Below, in pieces: positions 29,280 to 39,776 of a stretch of 64,000 nt of DNA (positions are counted from its first letter, which is position 1; every line of letters starts with the position of its first letter). The DNA lies in assembly GCF_017814945.1 (NCBI RefSeq), contig NZ_JAGIPX010000004.1:1-64000 (forward strand), given 5' to 3'. Under the pieces are notes generated by a model that had not been told where the DNA came from, made no database searches, and saw nothing but the letters and a program-made list of their open reading frames with translations. Position numbers and translations under genes: made by a program. Source of the stretch: Paraburkholderia sp. LEh10 (GTDB lineage Bacteria > Pseudomonadota > Gammaproteobacteria > Burkholderiales > Burkholderiaceae).

Positions 29280-31712
29280 ATGAACGGCACGAACACAACG
29301 AGCCGCAACTGGACACTCAACCGTCCGTTCGATCGCGCACCGAGACTGCGAAGCCCGATTGCGTTCGCGCGCATCGCCGTGTGCGCGGTTTTGATCACGA
29401 CGCCGCTCGCCGCACACGCACTGCCGACCTTCAACGACGTGCGCACGCAATGGCGCAGCTCCGACTGGCTGCTGCTCTCGCGCGACGGCGTGCCGCTGCA
29501 ACGCACACGCGTCGACAAGACCGGGCGCCGCGGCGACTGGGTCGCGCTTGCGGATGTATCGCCTGCGCTGCGCGAAGCGATCGTCGTTTCGGAGGACAAA
29601 CGCTTTTACGAGCACAGCGGCGTCGACTGGCGCGGCGCGGCAGCCGCTGCATGGGCGAATCTGTGGAACACGCGCACGCGTGGCGCGTCGACGGTCACGA
29701 TGCAGCTGACGGGACTGCTCGACGACGATCCGCAGCACTCCGGTCAACGCTCGCTCGCGCAGAAAGCGAATCAGGCCGTGAGCGCGCTGTGGCTCGAACG
29801 CACGTGGCGCAAGGACCAGATTCTCGAAGCGTATCTGAACCTCGTGCCGTTTCGCGGCGAGACGATCGGGCTGTCCGCGTTGTCGATCACGCTGTTCAAC
29901 AAGGCTCCCTCCGGCCTCGACGAGCGCGAAGCCGCCGTCGCCGCCGCGCTGATCCGCGCGCCGAACGCGTCGTATGCGAAGGTCAGCGACCGCGCGTGCC
30001 GTATCCTGCGCGACATGAAAGCGCCCGAGCGCTGCGCGAATCTCGCGAGCTTCGTGCAGCTCGCGTTCGCGCGCCCCGCTCCCGCGCTGCTGTCCGTCTC
30101 GCCCGATGAAGAAACGCTCGCGCCGCATTTCGCGCGACGCGTCGCCAGCGAAACGCAGCCCACGGCAGGCGCGCGGATCACGAGCACGCTCGACGCGAGG
30201 CTCCAGCGTTTTGCCAGCAATACGCTCACGCGCACCCTCGTCGAGCTCAACGCGCCCGCGCATCCGCGCAACGTGCATGACGGCGCTGTCGTCGTGCTCG
30301 ATAACGCGACAGGCGACGTGCTAGCGTGGGTCGGATCGTCGGGCGGCCTGTCGGGCGCGCGCGATGTCGATACCGTGCTCGCGCGCCGCCAGGCGGGCTC
30401 GACGCTCAAACCGTTCCTCTATGCGCAGGCCATCGACGAAAGGCGGCTCACCACGGCATCGCTGCTCGACGACGCGCCGCTCGATCTCGCGGCGGGAGGC
30501 GGCCTCTACATTCCGCAAAACTACGACAAGGACTTCAAGGGCTGGGTGAGCGTGCGCACGGCGCTCGGTTCGTCGCTGAACGTGCCCGCCGTGCGCACGC
30601 TGGTGATGGTCACGCCGCATCGCTTCGCGAAGACGCTCACCGCTCTCGGCCTGCCGCTCGCCCAAAGCGGCGACTACTACGGCTATTCGCTTGCGCTCGG
30701 CAGCGCGGACGTGACGCTGCTGTCGCTGACCAATGCGTATCGTGCGCTCGCCAACGGCGGCGTCGCGGCACCGACGGCAGACCTGCGAGTTCACACGAAT
30801 GCGCCCTCGCCGCAACGCCGCGTCTTCAGTGCCGACGCGAGCTACATCATCACGACCGTCCTGTCCGACAACAACGCCCGCACGCGCACATTCGGCTTCG
30901 ACAGTCCGCTTGCGACGCGCTTCTTTTCGGCCGTGAAGACGGGCACCAGCAAGGACATGCGCGACAACTGGACGATCGGCTACACGTCGCGCTATACGGT
31001 GGGCGTCTGGGTCGGCAACGCCGACGGCCAGCCGATGTGGGACGTATCGGGCGTGACGGGCGCAGCGCCCATCTGGGCCGCGATCGTCGGCTATCTGCAC
31101 GGGCGCGTGCCGAGCGCCGCGCCGCCCGCGCCGGCGGGCGTCGTGCAGGCGCGCGTGCGCTTCGATGGAAACGTCGAGCCCGCGCGCAACGAATGGTTTC
31201 TGAGCGGCACGCAAACGCCTGTCGTTGCGCTCGCCGCGAATACCGCCACGACGGACAACTCACCCGCCGTATCGGGAGGAGCGCATTCGCCGCCGACTGC
31301 GCGCGCGTCGATGCTCACGGGCATGGCTTCATCCCGCGCCGCCGCGCCGCGCATCGGCTCGCCCACGGACGGCACGCTGTTCGCGCTCGACCCCGATATT
31401 CCCGCCGCGCGCCAGCGCATCGTGTTCGAACGCGTGAGCGGCTCGTCGGCGCGCAGCAACTGGCGTCTCGACGGCAAGCCCCTCGGCCGCGACGAGCGCG
31501 TGCTGTGGCTGCCCTGGCCGGGCCGGCATGTGCTCGAACTCGTCAATGCGGACGGCGCGAACACCGATACCGTGCGCTTCGAAGTGCGCGGCGCGACGGC
31601 GCGCGATGCTCCGCTGTCGCGGACAGGCGGCCGCGACGCGACGCCGTCGCCGCATCGACGTCCGCTGCCGTCCGCGCAGCATGACGGCCCGGCGAACGGG
31701 CAAAAGCGATAA
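29280..31712 (+). CDS. pbpC: Penicillin-binding protein 1C
   Basis: Bifunctional peptidoglycan synthase of 810 residues in the periplasm, with an N-terminal signal/anchor (about 27-48, IAFARIAVCAVLITTPLAAH). The GT51 glycosyltransferase domain has EDKRFYEHSGVDWRG and RGASTVTMQL. The transpeptidase domain carries STLK (Ser374, Lys377), a GSSLN motif and KTGTSKDMRDNW. A C-terminal BiPBP_C beta domain is near 690-780, followed by a Arg/Pro-rich tail. It is positioned 11 nt after the alpha-2-macroglobulin gene and is its usual partner. The ATG at 29280 is chosen; the upstream open frame lies inside the preceding gene. Confidence 0.95.
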   Translation: MNGTNTTSRNWTLNRPFDRAPRLRSPIAFARIAVCAVLITTPLAAHALPTFNDVRTQWRSSDWLLLSRDGVPLQRTRVDKTGRRGDWVALADVSPALREAIVVSEDKRFYEHSGVDWRGAAAAAWANLWNTRTRGASTVTMQLTGLLDDDPQHSGQRSLAQKANQAVSALWLERTWRKDQILEAYLNLVPFRGETIGLSALSITLFNKAPSGLDEREAAVAAALIRAPNASYAKVSDRACRILRDMKAPERCANLASFVQLAFARPAPALLSVSPDEETLAPHFARRVASETQPTAGARITSTLDARLQRFASNTLTRTLVELNAPAHPRNVHDGAVVVLDNATGDVLAWVGSSGGLSGARDVDTVLARRQAGSTLKPFLYAQAIDERRLTTASLLDDAPLDLAAGGGLYIPQNYDKDFKGWVSVRTALGSSLNVPAVRTLVMVTPHRFAKTLTALGLPLAQSGDYYGYSLALGSADVTLLSLTNAYRALANGGVAAPTADLRVHTNAPSPQRRVFSADASYIITTVLSDNNARTRTFGFDSPLATRFFSAVKTGTSKDMRDNWTIGYTSRYTVGVWVGNADGQPMWDVSGVTGAAPIWAAIVGYLHGRVPSAAPPAPAGVVQARVRFDGNVEPARNEWFLSGTQTPVVALAANTATTDNSPAVSGGAHSPPTARASMLTGMASSRAAAPRIGSPTDGTLFALDPDIPAARQRIVFERVSGSSARSNWRLDGKPLGRDERVLWLPWPGRHVLELVNADGANTDTVRFEVRGATARDAPLSRTGGRDATPSPHRRPLPSAQHDGPANGQKR

Positions 31713-31728
31713 ATTTGGTTCGCGTCGA

Positions 31729-31757
31729 TTGTCTTGTCACGATCCCGCCGGTATAAA
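31729..31757 (+). promoter_or_regulatory. Candidate promoter of the ComEA-like gene with an inverted repeat over the -10
   Basis: TTGTCT (31729-31734) and TATAAA (31752-31757) are 17 nt apart (4/6 and 5/6 matches). CCGCCG (31745-31750) and CGGCGG (31759-31764) form an inverted repeat that brackets the -10, as an operator might. Confidence 0.55.
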
Positions 31758-31897
31758 TCGGCGGAATCGCGCGAGGCCCGACGTCGTTCGTTCGGTTAAA
31801 GAGGACAGTAAATTGTCCTATGCTTGAACGCAGTGCTTGCTAACGTGAATGCGTCGTCCGTTCCGGCTACCTGTTCGCCCTCAATGGAGTGATTGCC

Positions 31898-32428
31898 ATG
31901 TTGAAGAAGCTCTTGATGCTGTGCGTTGCGCTCGTCCTGTCGCTGTCGGCGGGTTTTGCGGCCGCCGTCGAAGTGAATACGGCCGACCAGGCCGCGCTCG
32001 AATCGGTCAAGGGCATCGGCCCGGTTCACGCGAAAGCGATCATCGACGAACGCACGAAAAACGGCCCGTTCAAGGATGCTGACGATCTCGCCAACCGGGT
32101 CAAGGGTATCGGCCAGAAGTCGGTGAAGAATCTCGAAGCGGCGGGCCTGACGATCAACGGCTCGTCCGCGCCGCCAATGGGCGCCAAGTCCGCGGGCACG
32201 ATGTCGAAGACGACGCCTGCGAGCGCAACCACTGCGCAATCGACGGCGCCCGCCGACGCGGCATCGGGCGCGAAGGCCTCGAAGAAGAAGAGCAAGAGCG
32301 ACGCGGCAGCATCCGCTGCGACCACGGCATCCGCGGCCGCGGCGCCCGCGATGGCGTCGGAGACGACTGCTTCGAAGTCGAAGAAAGCCAAAAAGAGCAA
32401 GGCTGCGTCCGCCGCTTCGGGCGCATAA
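31898..32428 (+). CDS. ComEA-like secreted helix-hairpin-helix protein with Lys/Ala-rich tail
   Basis: Protein of 176 residues. A signal peptide occupies about 1-24 (MLKKLLMLCVALVLSLSAGF, cleavage after AAA). The ComEA helix-hairpin-helix repeat follows (VEVNTADQAALESVKGIGPV, then KGIGQKSVKNLEAAG, to about residue 88). The remaining ~90 residues are an Ala/Ser/Lys-rich histone H1-like tail. Related proteins bind incoming DNA in the periplasm during natural transformation. The true start is the ATG at 31898 with GGAG 8 nt upstream; a GTG at 31889 would overlap that site. No other competence gene is nearby, so a DNA-uptake role is inference. Confidence 0.85.
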   Translation: MLKKLLMLCVALVLSLSAGFAAAVEVNTADQAALESVKGIGPVHAKAIIDERTKNGPFKDADDLANRVKGIGQKSVKNLEAAGLTINGSSAPPMGAKSAGTMSKTTPASATTAQSTAPADAASGAKASKKKSKSDAAASAATTASAAAAPAMASETTASKSKKAKKSKAASAASGA

Positions 32429-32566
32429 GGACGCACGTCGATCGGCGTCCAGCGGCCTCACTGCCCTCACGTTTCACGTTCACGGTGCCGCGCTTTGCGC
32501 GGCGTTTCGTTCCCTGCCGGCGCGCACCTCGATGAGCATCGCGCCGGCTTCTGAAGAGAGATCGTC

Positions 32567-33010
32567 ATGAGCCTACTCGACACCCTCGGTTCCATGCTCG
32601 GCGGCGGTAACGCGCCCGAAGGAGGCGGCCAGGCAGCGCTGGTCGCAGCCGCGCTCGAATTCATCAACAACCAGCCGGGCGGCCTGAACGGGCTGATCCA
32701 GCGATTCCAGCAAAACGGCGCGGGCGACATCATCAACTCGTGGGTCAGCACGGGCGAAAACCAGCCGATCGCCGCCGATACGCTGCATAACGTGCTCGGT
32801 TCCGAAGCCGTCGCCAATATGGCCTCGAAGGTCGGCGTCGAGCCGTCGATGGTGACAGGCCTGCTGTCGCAAGTGCTGCCGCACGTCGTCAACGCCGCGA
32901 CGCCAAACGGCGAAGTGCCCGCCGACGGCAAGCTCGATGTGGGCGGCCTGAGCGGCGCGCTAGGCGCGATCAGCCAGCTCGCCGGCCTGTTCGGCAACAA
33001 GAACGCCTGA
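32567..33010 (+). CDS. YidB family protein (DUF937)
   Basis: Small protein of 147 residues, Gly/Asn/Gln-rich. The N-terminus MSLLDTLGSMLGGGN is followed by NNQPGGLNGLIQRFQQNGAG, the hallmark of YidB. The C-terminal half has GLLSQVLPHVV and a second helical pair. There is no signal peptide or membrane segment. Function is unknown across the family. It is followed by a bidirectional terminator shared with clpB. Confidence 0.88.
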   Translation: MSLLDTLGSMLGGGNAPEGGGQAALVAAALEFINNQPGGLNGLIQRFQQNGAGDIINSWVSTGENQPIAADTLHNVLGSEAVANMASKVGVEPSMVTGLLSQVLPHVVNAATPNGEVPADGKLDVGGLSGALGAISQLAGLFGNKNA

Positions 33011-33052
33011 GCATCGTGTCGTTCGACAGGCGCGGCGCCTGATACGCCGCGC

Positions 33053-33087
33053 AAAAAAAGGGCAACGAATCGCTTCGTTGCCCTTTT
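33053..33087. terminator. Bidirectional intrinsic terminator between yidB-like gene and clpB
   Basis: GGGCAACGAA (33060-33069) pairs with TTCGTTGCCC (33074-33083) around TCGC. An A-run of seven lies on the left and TTTT on the right, so both converging transcripts can end here. Confidence 0.93.
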
Positions 33088-33141
33088 GCTTTTGATAAGG
33101 AACGGATACGCCAGCGTCTGATGCATCCGTTCGCGTGCGGC

Positions 33142-35739
<2,598 letters not shown>

Positions 35740-35768
35740 CTAGAGACCTCCAATTTCGATTACCACCA

Positions 35769-35796
35769 AAATGAGGCGTTTTATTTGGGTTTCAAG
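35769..35796 (-). promoter_or_regulatory. Sigma-32 heat-shock promoter of clpB
   Basis: On the minus strand CTTGAAA (complement of 35790-35796) is followed after 13 nt by CCTCATTT (complement of 35769-35776). The RpoH consensus is CTTGAAA, 11-16 nt, CCCCATNT, so only one -10 base differs. It reads straight into clpB. Confidence 0.88.
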
Positions 35797-36057
35797 CGCT
35801 TTTTTGCATCAGGGAGAGGGAATTGCACGATTGGCCTCGATTCGACGCTGATCACGACATGCGGTCGGAACTGCAGCGGAAAGCCGAAGGCCAGTGTAGC
35901 CCGGCGCGTAGCCGCGCGAAAGCCGGCGACGGGCGGCAGGCAGCGGCCGCCGCACTGCGCGGCATGTGCGGCGGCGGAATCGGCGGGCGCAGGCACGCCC
36001 GGGCGTATGAAACGCCCAGGCACGAAATCTGGGCGCCCGCGGATACGGCAGAGCGGC
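35797..36057. other. Non-coding remainder of the clpB-nsrR gap
   Basis: Upstream of the clpB promoter there are about 260 nt of GC-rich sequence up to the stop codon of the Rrf2 regulator. I see no gene, repeat or terminator with a T-run in it. Confidence 0.4.
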
Positions 36058-36576
36058 TCAGACTCCCGCCGACGCAGCGGGCGCGGCGGGCGCCGGCACG
36101 ATCGGCACGACGGTGGCGGACGGCTTGAGTCCGAGCAACGACATCAGCGGTGAAGCCGGCTCCGCGATATCGCGGATCGTATAGCGGTCGAGTTCACGGA
36201 AGAATGCTTCGCGCGCCGCTTCGAGTATGCCCTTCAGTCTGCATTGCGACTGAATGACACATTCGCGGTGGGCGCCCGGCTCGCCGCTGCCGCTGCCGTT
36301 GAAGCAGCTCACGAGCGTGAAGTCGCTCTCGGCCGCCCGCACCACCTCGCCCACCGTCAATGCCGACGAATGCTCGAATAGCCGCAAGCCGCCATTGCGC
36401 CCTCGCACGGTTTCGACCCAGCCAAGTTCGGCGAGCCGCTGAACCACCTTCATCAGATGATTCTTCGATATTCCATAGGCATCGGAGATGTCTTGTATCG
36501 TTGCCAGTCCTTCAGAACGAACTGCGAGGTAAAGCAGCACGCGCAGCGAGTAATCGGTATAGTCTGTCAGTCTCAT
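36058..36576 (-). CDS. nsrR: Rrf2 family repressor, NsrR-like
   Basis: Likely nitric-oxide-sensing iron-sulfur repressor of 172 residues (E. coli NsrR has 141). The N-terminus is MRLTDYTDYSLRVLLYLAVR, and the helix-turn-helix includes QDISDAYGISKNHLMKVVQRL. Three cysteines that can hold the cluster are Cys91, Cys106 and Cys112. The spacing between the first two is ten residues longer than usual because of a Gly/Ser/Pro-rich insert (GSGSGEPGAH). The C-terminal ~25 residues are Pro/Ala-rich. The ATG at 36576 is used because it begins at the conserved N-terminus. It is divergent from a truncated haemoglobin gene with an NsrR-like operator between them, which supports NO sensing. Confidence 0.85.
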   Translation of the reverse strand: MRLTDYTDYSLRVLLYLAVRSEGLATIQDISDAYGISKNHLMKVVQRLAELGWVETVRGRNGGLRLFEHSSALTVGEVVRAAESDFTLVSCFNGSGSGEPGAHRECVIQSQCRLKGILEAAREAFFRELDRYTIRDIAEPASPLMSLLGLKPSATVVPIVPAPAAPAASAGV

Positions 36577-36650
36577 TGAATGGCAAATCGCGACGGAGTC
36601 GACGTGCGGAATGTTCACGTCTGCTCCATTAACGCCGGCACTGCGACCGC

Positions 36651-36683
36651 GCAATAACATGCTTGCAACCCACATGTTATTGC
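36651..36683. promoter_or_regulatory. Inverted repeat, probable NsrR operator
   Basis: GCAATAACATG (36651-36661) and CATGTTATTGC (36673-36683) are perfect reverse complements with an 11-nt spacer. The inner 23 bp read as an 11-1-11 site, with AACATGC against the NsrR half-site AAGATGC. It lies 75 nt from the repressor start and 132 nt from the globin start. Confidence 0.7.
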
Positions 36684-36814
36684 CGCGTTTATCTCGTTAT
36701 TTCGCGTAACTATAAACGGTAACTTTCGTTTGAAGAGCACTTTTTCTTAATTGAGTTCGCGCAGGCTTTACGTTTGCGTCTAAGCATTTGTCGCGACTCA
36801 TTTTTGTATCAGAT

Positions 36815-37363
36815 ATGAAGTCCGAGATTTCTCCAGATATTCCCGCCGTCGCGCCCCTCGCCTCGCGTTTTGCCGAACCGACCGAGGACAATATCCGCGA
36901 ACTTGTCTATGCGTTTTACGACCGCGTGCGCGCCGATGCGCTGCTCGGTCCCGCTTTCGAGCAGAAACTGGCCGGCCGCTGGGACGAGCACTTGCCGAAG
37001 ATGTGCGTCTTCTGGGGGTCGCTTGTGTTGGGCGCGAAGCAGTATCGCGGCAACGTCCAGCAGGCGCATATGCCCCTCGCGGGCATCGAGCCGCGCCACT
37101 TCAGCCGCTGGCTGTTCCTGTTCCTGGACACGGTGGAGTCACGCTACGAACCCGCCGCCGCCGTGCGTTTCATGGAGCCGGCGCTGCGTATCGCGCAGAG
37201 CCTGCAGTTGAGCAAGTTCGGCTGGGACTATCAGATTCCCGCCGAGCAGCAGGCGTTGCTCAAACGCATCGCGCCGCGCCGCCGCCCGCGTGACGAGCAC
37301 GAGCGGCCGCGCGGCGAGCCGTTTCCGACGAAGATCATCGGCAAGTCGGGCGACGATGATTGA
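36815..37363 (+). CDS. Group III truncated haemoglobin
   Basis: Haem protein of 182 residues, probably used for nitric oxide detoxification or oxygen-related chemistry. The 2/2 globin fold covers about 18-150, with VYAFYDRVRADALLGPAFEQ early. The proximal histidine is likely His85 in VQQAHMPLAGI, and the WLFLFLDTV helix follows. A basic, disordered-looking tail of about 35 residues (RRRPRDEHERPRGEPFP) extends past the usual end. The ATG at 36815 is used; an in-frame start at 36788 is less likely. The divergent NsrR-like repressor and shared operator suggest induction by NO. Confidence 0.88.
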   Translation: MKSEISPDIPAVAPLASRFAEPTEDNIRELVYAFYDRVRADALLGPAFEQKLAGRWDEHLPKMCVFWGSLVLGAKQYRGNVQQAHMPLAGIEPRHFSRWLFLFLDTVESRYEPAAAVRFMEPALRIAQSLQLSKFGWDYQIPAEQQALLKRIAPRRRPRDEHERPRGEPFPTKIIGKSGDDD

Positions 37364-37475
37364 ATTGATCCAACGATTGGATTAACAGTCGGGAATTGGC
37401 AATCGGCATTGCGCTGCAATTGCGTCCGAATTAGCGCCTTGGCAATAAATTTTTGAAGCGTTCAATGAATAACGC

Positions 37476-37952
37476 CTAATCGCTTTTCGAATTCAGCGAT
37501 TCGAGTCCCCAGCGCGCGAGTGCTTCGTCGTCAGTGACGCGCGCATCGACCCAGCGTTCGCCGGTTTCCGTTTTTTCTTTTTTCCAGAACGGCGCCTGGG
37601 TTTTCAGGTAGTCCATCACGAATTCGCACGACGCAAACGCGTTGGCCCGGTGCCTCGACGTCGTCGCGACAAGCACGATCTGATCGAGCGGCATCAGCTT
37701 GCCGACGCGGTGCACGATCAGCACGTCCGTGCCCGGCCAGCGCTCGCGCGCCGCGGCGGCGATCGCCTCCAGCGACTTCTCCGTCATGCCCGGATAGTGC
37801 TCGAGCTCCATCGTTTCGACGGTTTCGCCTTCGTTGATGTCGCGCACCGTGCCGACGAAGCACGCCACCGCGCCCACCTTCGGGTTCTGCGCGCGCAACG
37901 CGGCAACTTCCGCCGTCAGGTCGAAGTCTTCCGTCTGAACACGGACGGTCAT
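37476..37952 (-). CDS. moaE: Molybdopterin synthase catalytic subunit
   Basis: Large subunit of molybdopterin synthase, 158 residues. With MoaD thiocarboxylate it converts precursor Z (cPMP) to molybdopterin. Family segments are VGAVACFVGTVRD (26-38), MELEHYPGMTEK and VLIVHRVGKL. The catalytic lysines lie in the C-terminal FWKKEKTETGERWV. It starts 27 nt after moaD and closes the moeA-moaD-moaE run. Confidence 0.97.
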   Translation of the reverse strand: MTVRVQTEDFDLTAEVAALRAQNPKVGAVACFVGTVRDINEGETVETMELEHYPGMTEKSLEAIAAAARERWPGTDVLIVHRVGKLMPLDQIVLVATTSRHRANAFASCEFVMDYLKTQAPFWKKEKTETGERWVDARVTDDEALARWGLESLNSKSD

Positions 37953-37979
37953 GGTTCTTTCCTCGCCTCGATGCGCCGC

Positions 37980-38237
37980 TCAGCCGCCCGTCACGGGCGG
38001 AAAGAACGCGACTTCGCAGCCGTCGGTCAGGCGCGTGCCCGCGTCCGTCATCACATGGTTGCACGCCATGCGCAGCGCGCGGCCTTCCGCGAGCGTCTCG
38101 GCCCATACGCCGCCGCGCGCGCGCAGCCAGCCGCGCACGTCGCCGACGGTGGCAATGCCTTCGGGGACGTCCACGGATTCGTCCGACCGGCCGAGCGCTT
38201 CTCGCACGCTCGCAAAATATTTCAACTGGATCTTCAT
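37980..38237 (-). CDS. moaD: Molybdopterin synthase sulfur carrier subunit
   Basis: Ubiquitin-like sulfur carrier of 85 residues. MoeB adenylates its C-terminal Gly-Gly (FFPPVTGG), which then carries the thiocarboxylate used by MoaE. The N-terminus MKIQLKYFASVREALG is canonical. The ATG at 38237 is used; an upstream start adds nine unconserved residues. Neighbours are moeA (39 nt upstream) and moaE (27 nt downstream). Confidence 0.96.
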   Translation of the reverse strand: MKIQLKYFASVREALGRSDESVDVPEGIATVGDVRGWLRARGGVWAETLAEGRALRMACNHVMTDAGTRLTDGCEVAFFPPVTGG

Positions 38238-38276
38238 CGTCGATAACGGCTCATTGCGGCTCAATAGCGGCCGCGG

Positions 38277-39587
38277 TCAGTTCAGCAATTCGGAAAACGG
38301 GATGAAGCGCACGGTCTCGCCGGCGCTGATCGCATGATTCGGCGGATTGTCGATCAGCCCATCGCCCCAGACGGTCGACGTCAGCACGGCCGAACTCTGG
38401 TTCGGGAACAGATCGAGGCCGCCAGCGGCGTTCACGCGCGCCCGCAGGAATTCGTTGCGGCGGTCGCCCTTCTGCTGGGTGAAATCGGCGCGCAGCGACA
38501 GCGCGCGTGGCGTCACCGTCCGCACCCCCGCGAGGCGCAGCAGGAACGGACGCACGAATAGCAGGAATGTGACGAACGTCGACACGGGGTTGCCCGGCAG
38601 GCCGATAAAGAACGTTTCGCTCGACGCGGCTACCGCGCCGCTCGTGCCTGTGCTTCCGGCCGTGCCCGACGCGCCAGCGCGGCGAATCGCGCCGAACGCG
38701 AGAGGCTTACCCGGCTTCATTGCGATCTGCCACATGGACAGACGCCCCTCCGCGTCGACGGCGGGCTTCACGTGATCTTCCTCGCCCACCGACACACCGC
38801 CGCACGTCAGGATCAGATCGTGCCCTTGCGCGGCTTCGCGCAGCGTTTGGCGCGTCGCGTCGAGCTTGTCGGGGACGATGCCGTAGTCGGTGACGTCGCA
38901 ACCGAGTTTGTGCAAAAGTCCCGTCAGCGTGAAGCGATTCGAGTTGTAGATGGCGCCGGGCTTGAGCGGTTCGCCGGGCATCGTCAGTTCGTCGCCGGTG
39001 AAGAACACGGCGACCTTCACGCGGCGCACGACTTCGAGCGTCGCGCAGCCGACGGACGCCGCCAGCCCGAGCGCCTGCGGCGTGAGCCGCGTGCCGGCTG
39101 GCAGGATCGTCGCGCCCTTGCGGATGTCGGCGCCCTGCTGGGTGATCCATTCCCCTGCTTTGGGCGTGTGCAGGATCGTCACTTCGTCGCCGGCCGCTTC
39201 CGTCTGCTCTTGCATCACGATCGCATCGGCGCCGGGCGGCACCGTCGCGCCCGTGAAGATGCGCGCCGCCGTGCCCTCGGCCAACGGCTGCGGCGCGTGG
39301 CCTGCCGGAATGCGCTGGGAGATGGCCAGACGCCGGTCGCCCTGCGACAGCTCCGCGACGCGCACCGCATAGCCGTCCATCGCGCTCGTGTTCATCGGCG
39401 GCACGTCGACGGGCGACACGACGTCGGCCGCGAGCACGCGGTTGGTCGCGTCCAGGGTCGACAGCGTTTCCGTCCCGCCGATCTGCACCGCGGCGCCAAG
39501 CAGCGTCGCGAGCGCGTCGGCGGTCGAGAGCATCGGCGCACGCGGCGCGGACTGGGCAGGTGGCGTCGGAGGCGTAGGGGTGGACAT
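38277..39587 (-). CDS. moeA: Molybdopterin molybdotransferase MoeA
   Basis: Inserts molybdate into adenylated molybdopterin. It has 436 residues. Domain order is as in MoeA: N-terminal SPVDVPPMNTSAMDGYAV region, the MoCF-binding fold with VAVFFTGDEL and ILTCGGVSVGEEDHV, then a C-terminal beta domain. It begins with a Pro/Thr-rich tail, and the conserved part starts at LSTADALATLLG. I prefer the ATG at 39587. An ATG at 39620 overlaps a -10-like TACAAT (complement of 39619-39624), so the transcript would start too late for it. No strong ribosome site is seen for either. A repeat cluster separates it from thrC. Confidence 0.94.
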   Translation of the reverse strand: MSTPTPPTPPAQSAPRAPMLSTADALATLLGAAVQIGGTETLSTLDATNRVLAADVVSPVDVPPMNTSAMDGYAVRVAELSQGDRRLAISQRIPAGHAPQPLAEGTAARIFTGATVPPGADAIVMQEQTEAAGDEVTILHTPKAGEWITQQGADIRKGATILPAGTRLTPQALGLAASVGCATLEVVRRVKVAVFFTGDELTMPGEPLKPGAIYNSNRFTLTGLLHKLGCDVTDYGIVPDKLDATRQTLREAAQGHDLILTCGGVSVGEEDHVKPAVDAEGRLSMWQIAMKPGKPLAFGAIRRAGASGTAGSTGTSGAVAASSETFFIGLPGNPVSTFVTFLLFVRPFLLRLAGVRTVTPRALSLRADFTQQKGDRRNEFLRARVNAAGGLDLFPNQSSAVLTSTVWGDGLIDNPPNHAISAGETVRFIPFSELLN

Positions 39588-39776
39588 CGTTCGGATGGGG
39601 AGCGATTCGGAAAGAATCATTGTAGCGGGAGGGGACGCTGCGCGTCGCAAGGGGCTTTGATAACGTCTGCGACGCTGTTGGGGTTTGGCTTTTGCCCTTC
39701 TCGCGGGCATCTGCGATGTGGTGTGCTTTGGCCTTGCGCGGGCATGCCGGCTAAACCGGTCTGTTTTGCCGCTGTC
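39588..39776. other. moeA upstream region
   Basis: About 190 nt between the moeA start and the repeat cluster. It contains a -10-like TACAAT on the minus strand (complement of 39619-39624) without a matching -35 at 16-18 nt. The remainder, including GCATGCCGGCTAAACCGG, looks like degraded repeat sequence. No gene is seen. Confidence 0.45.
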
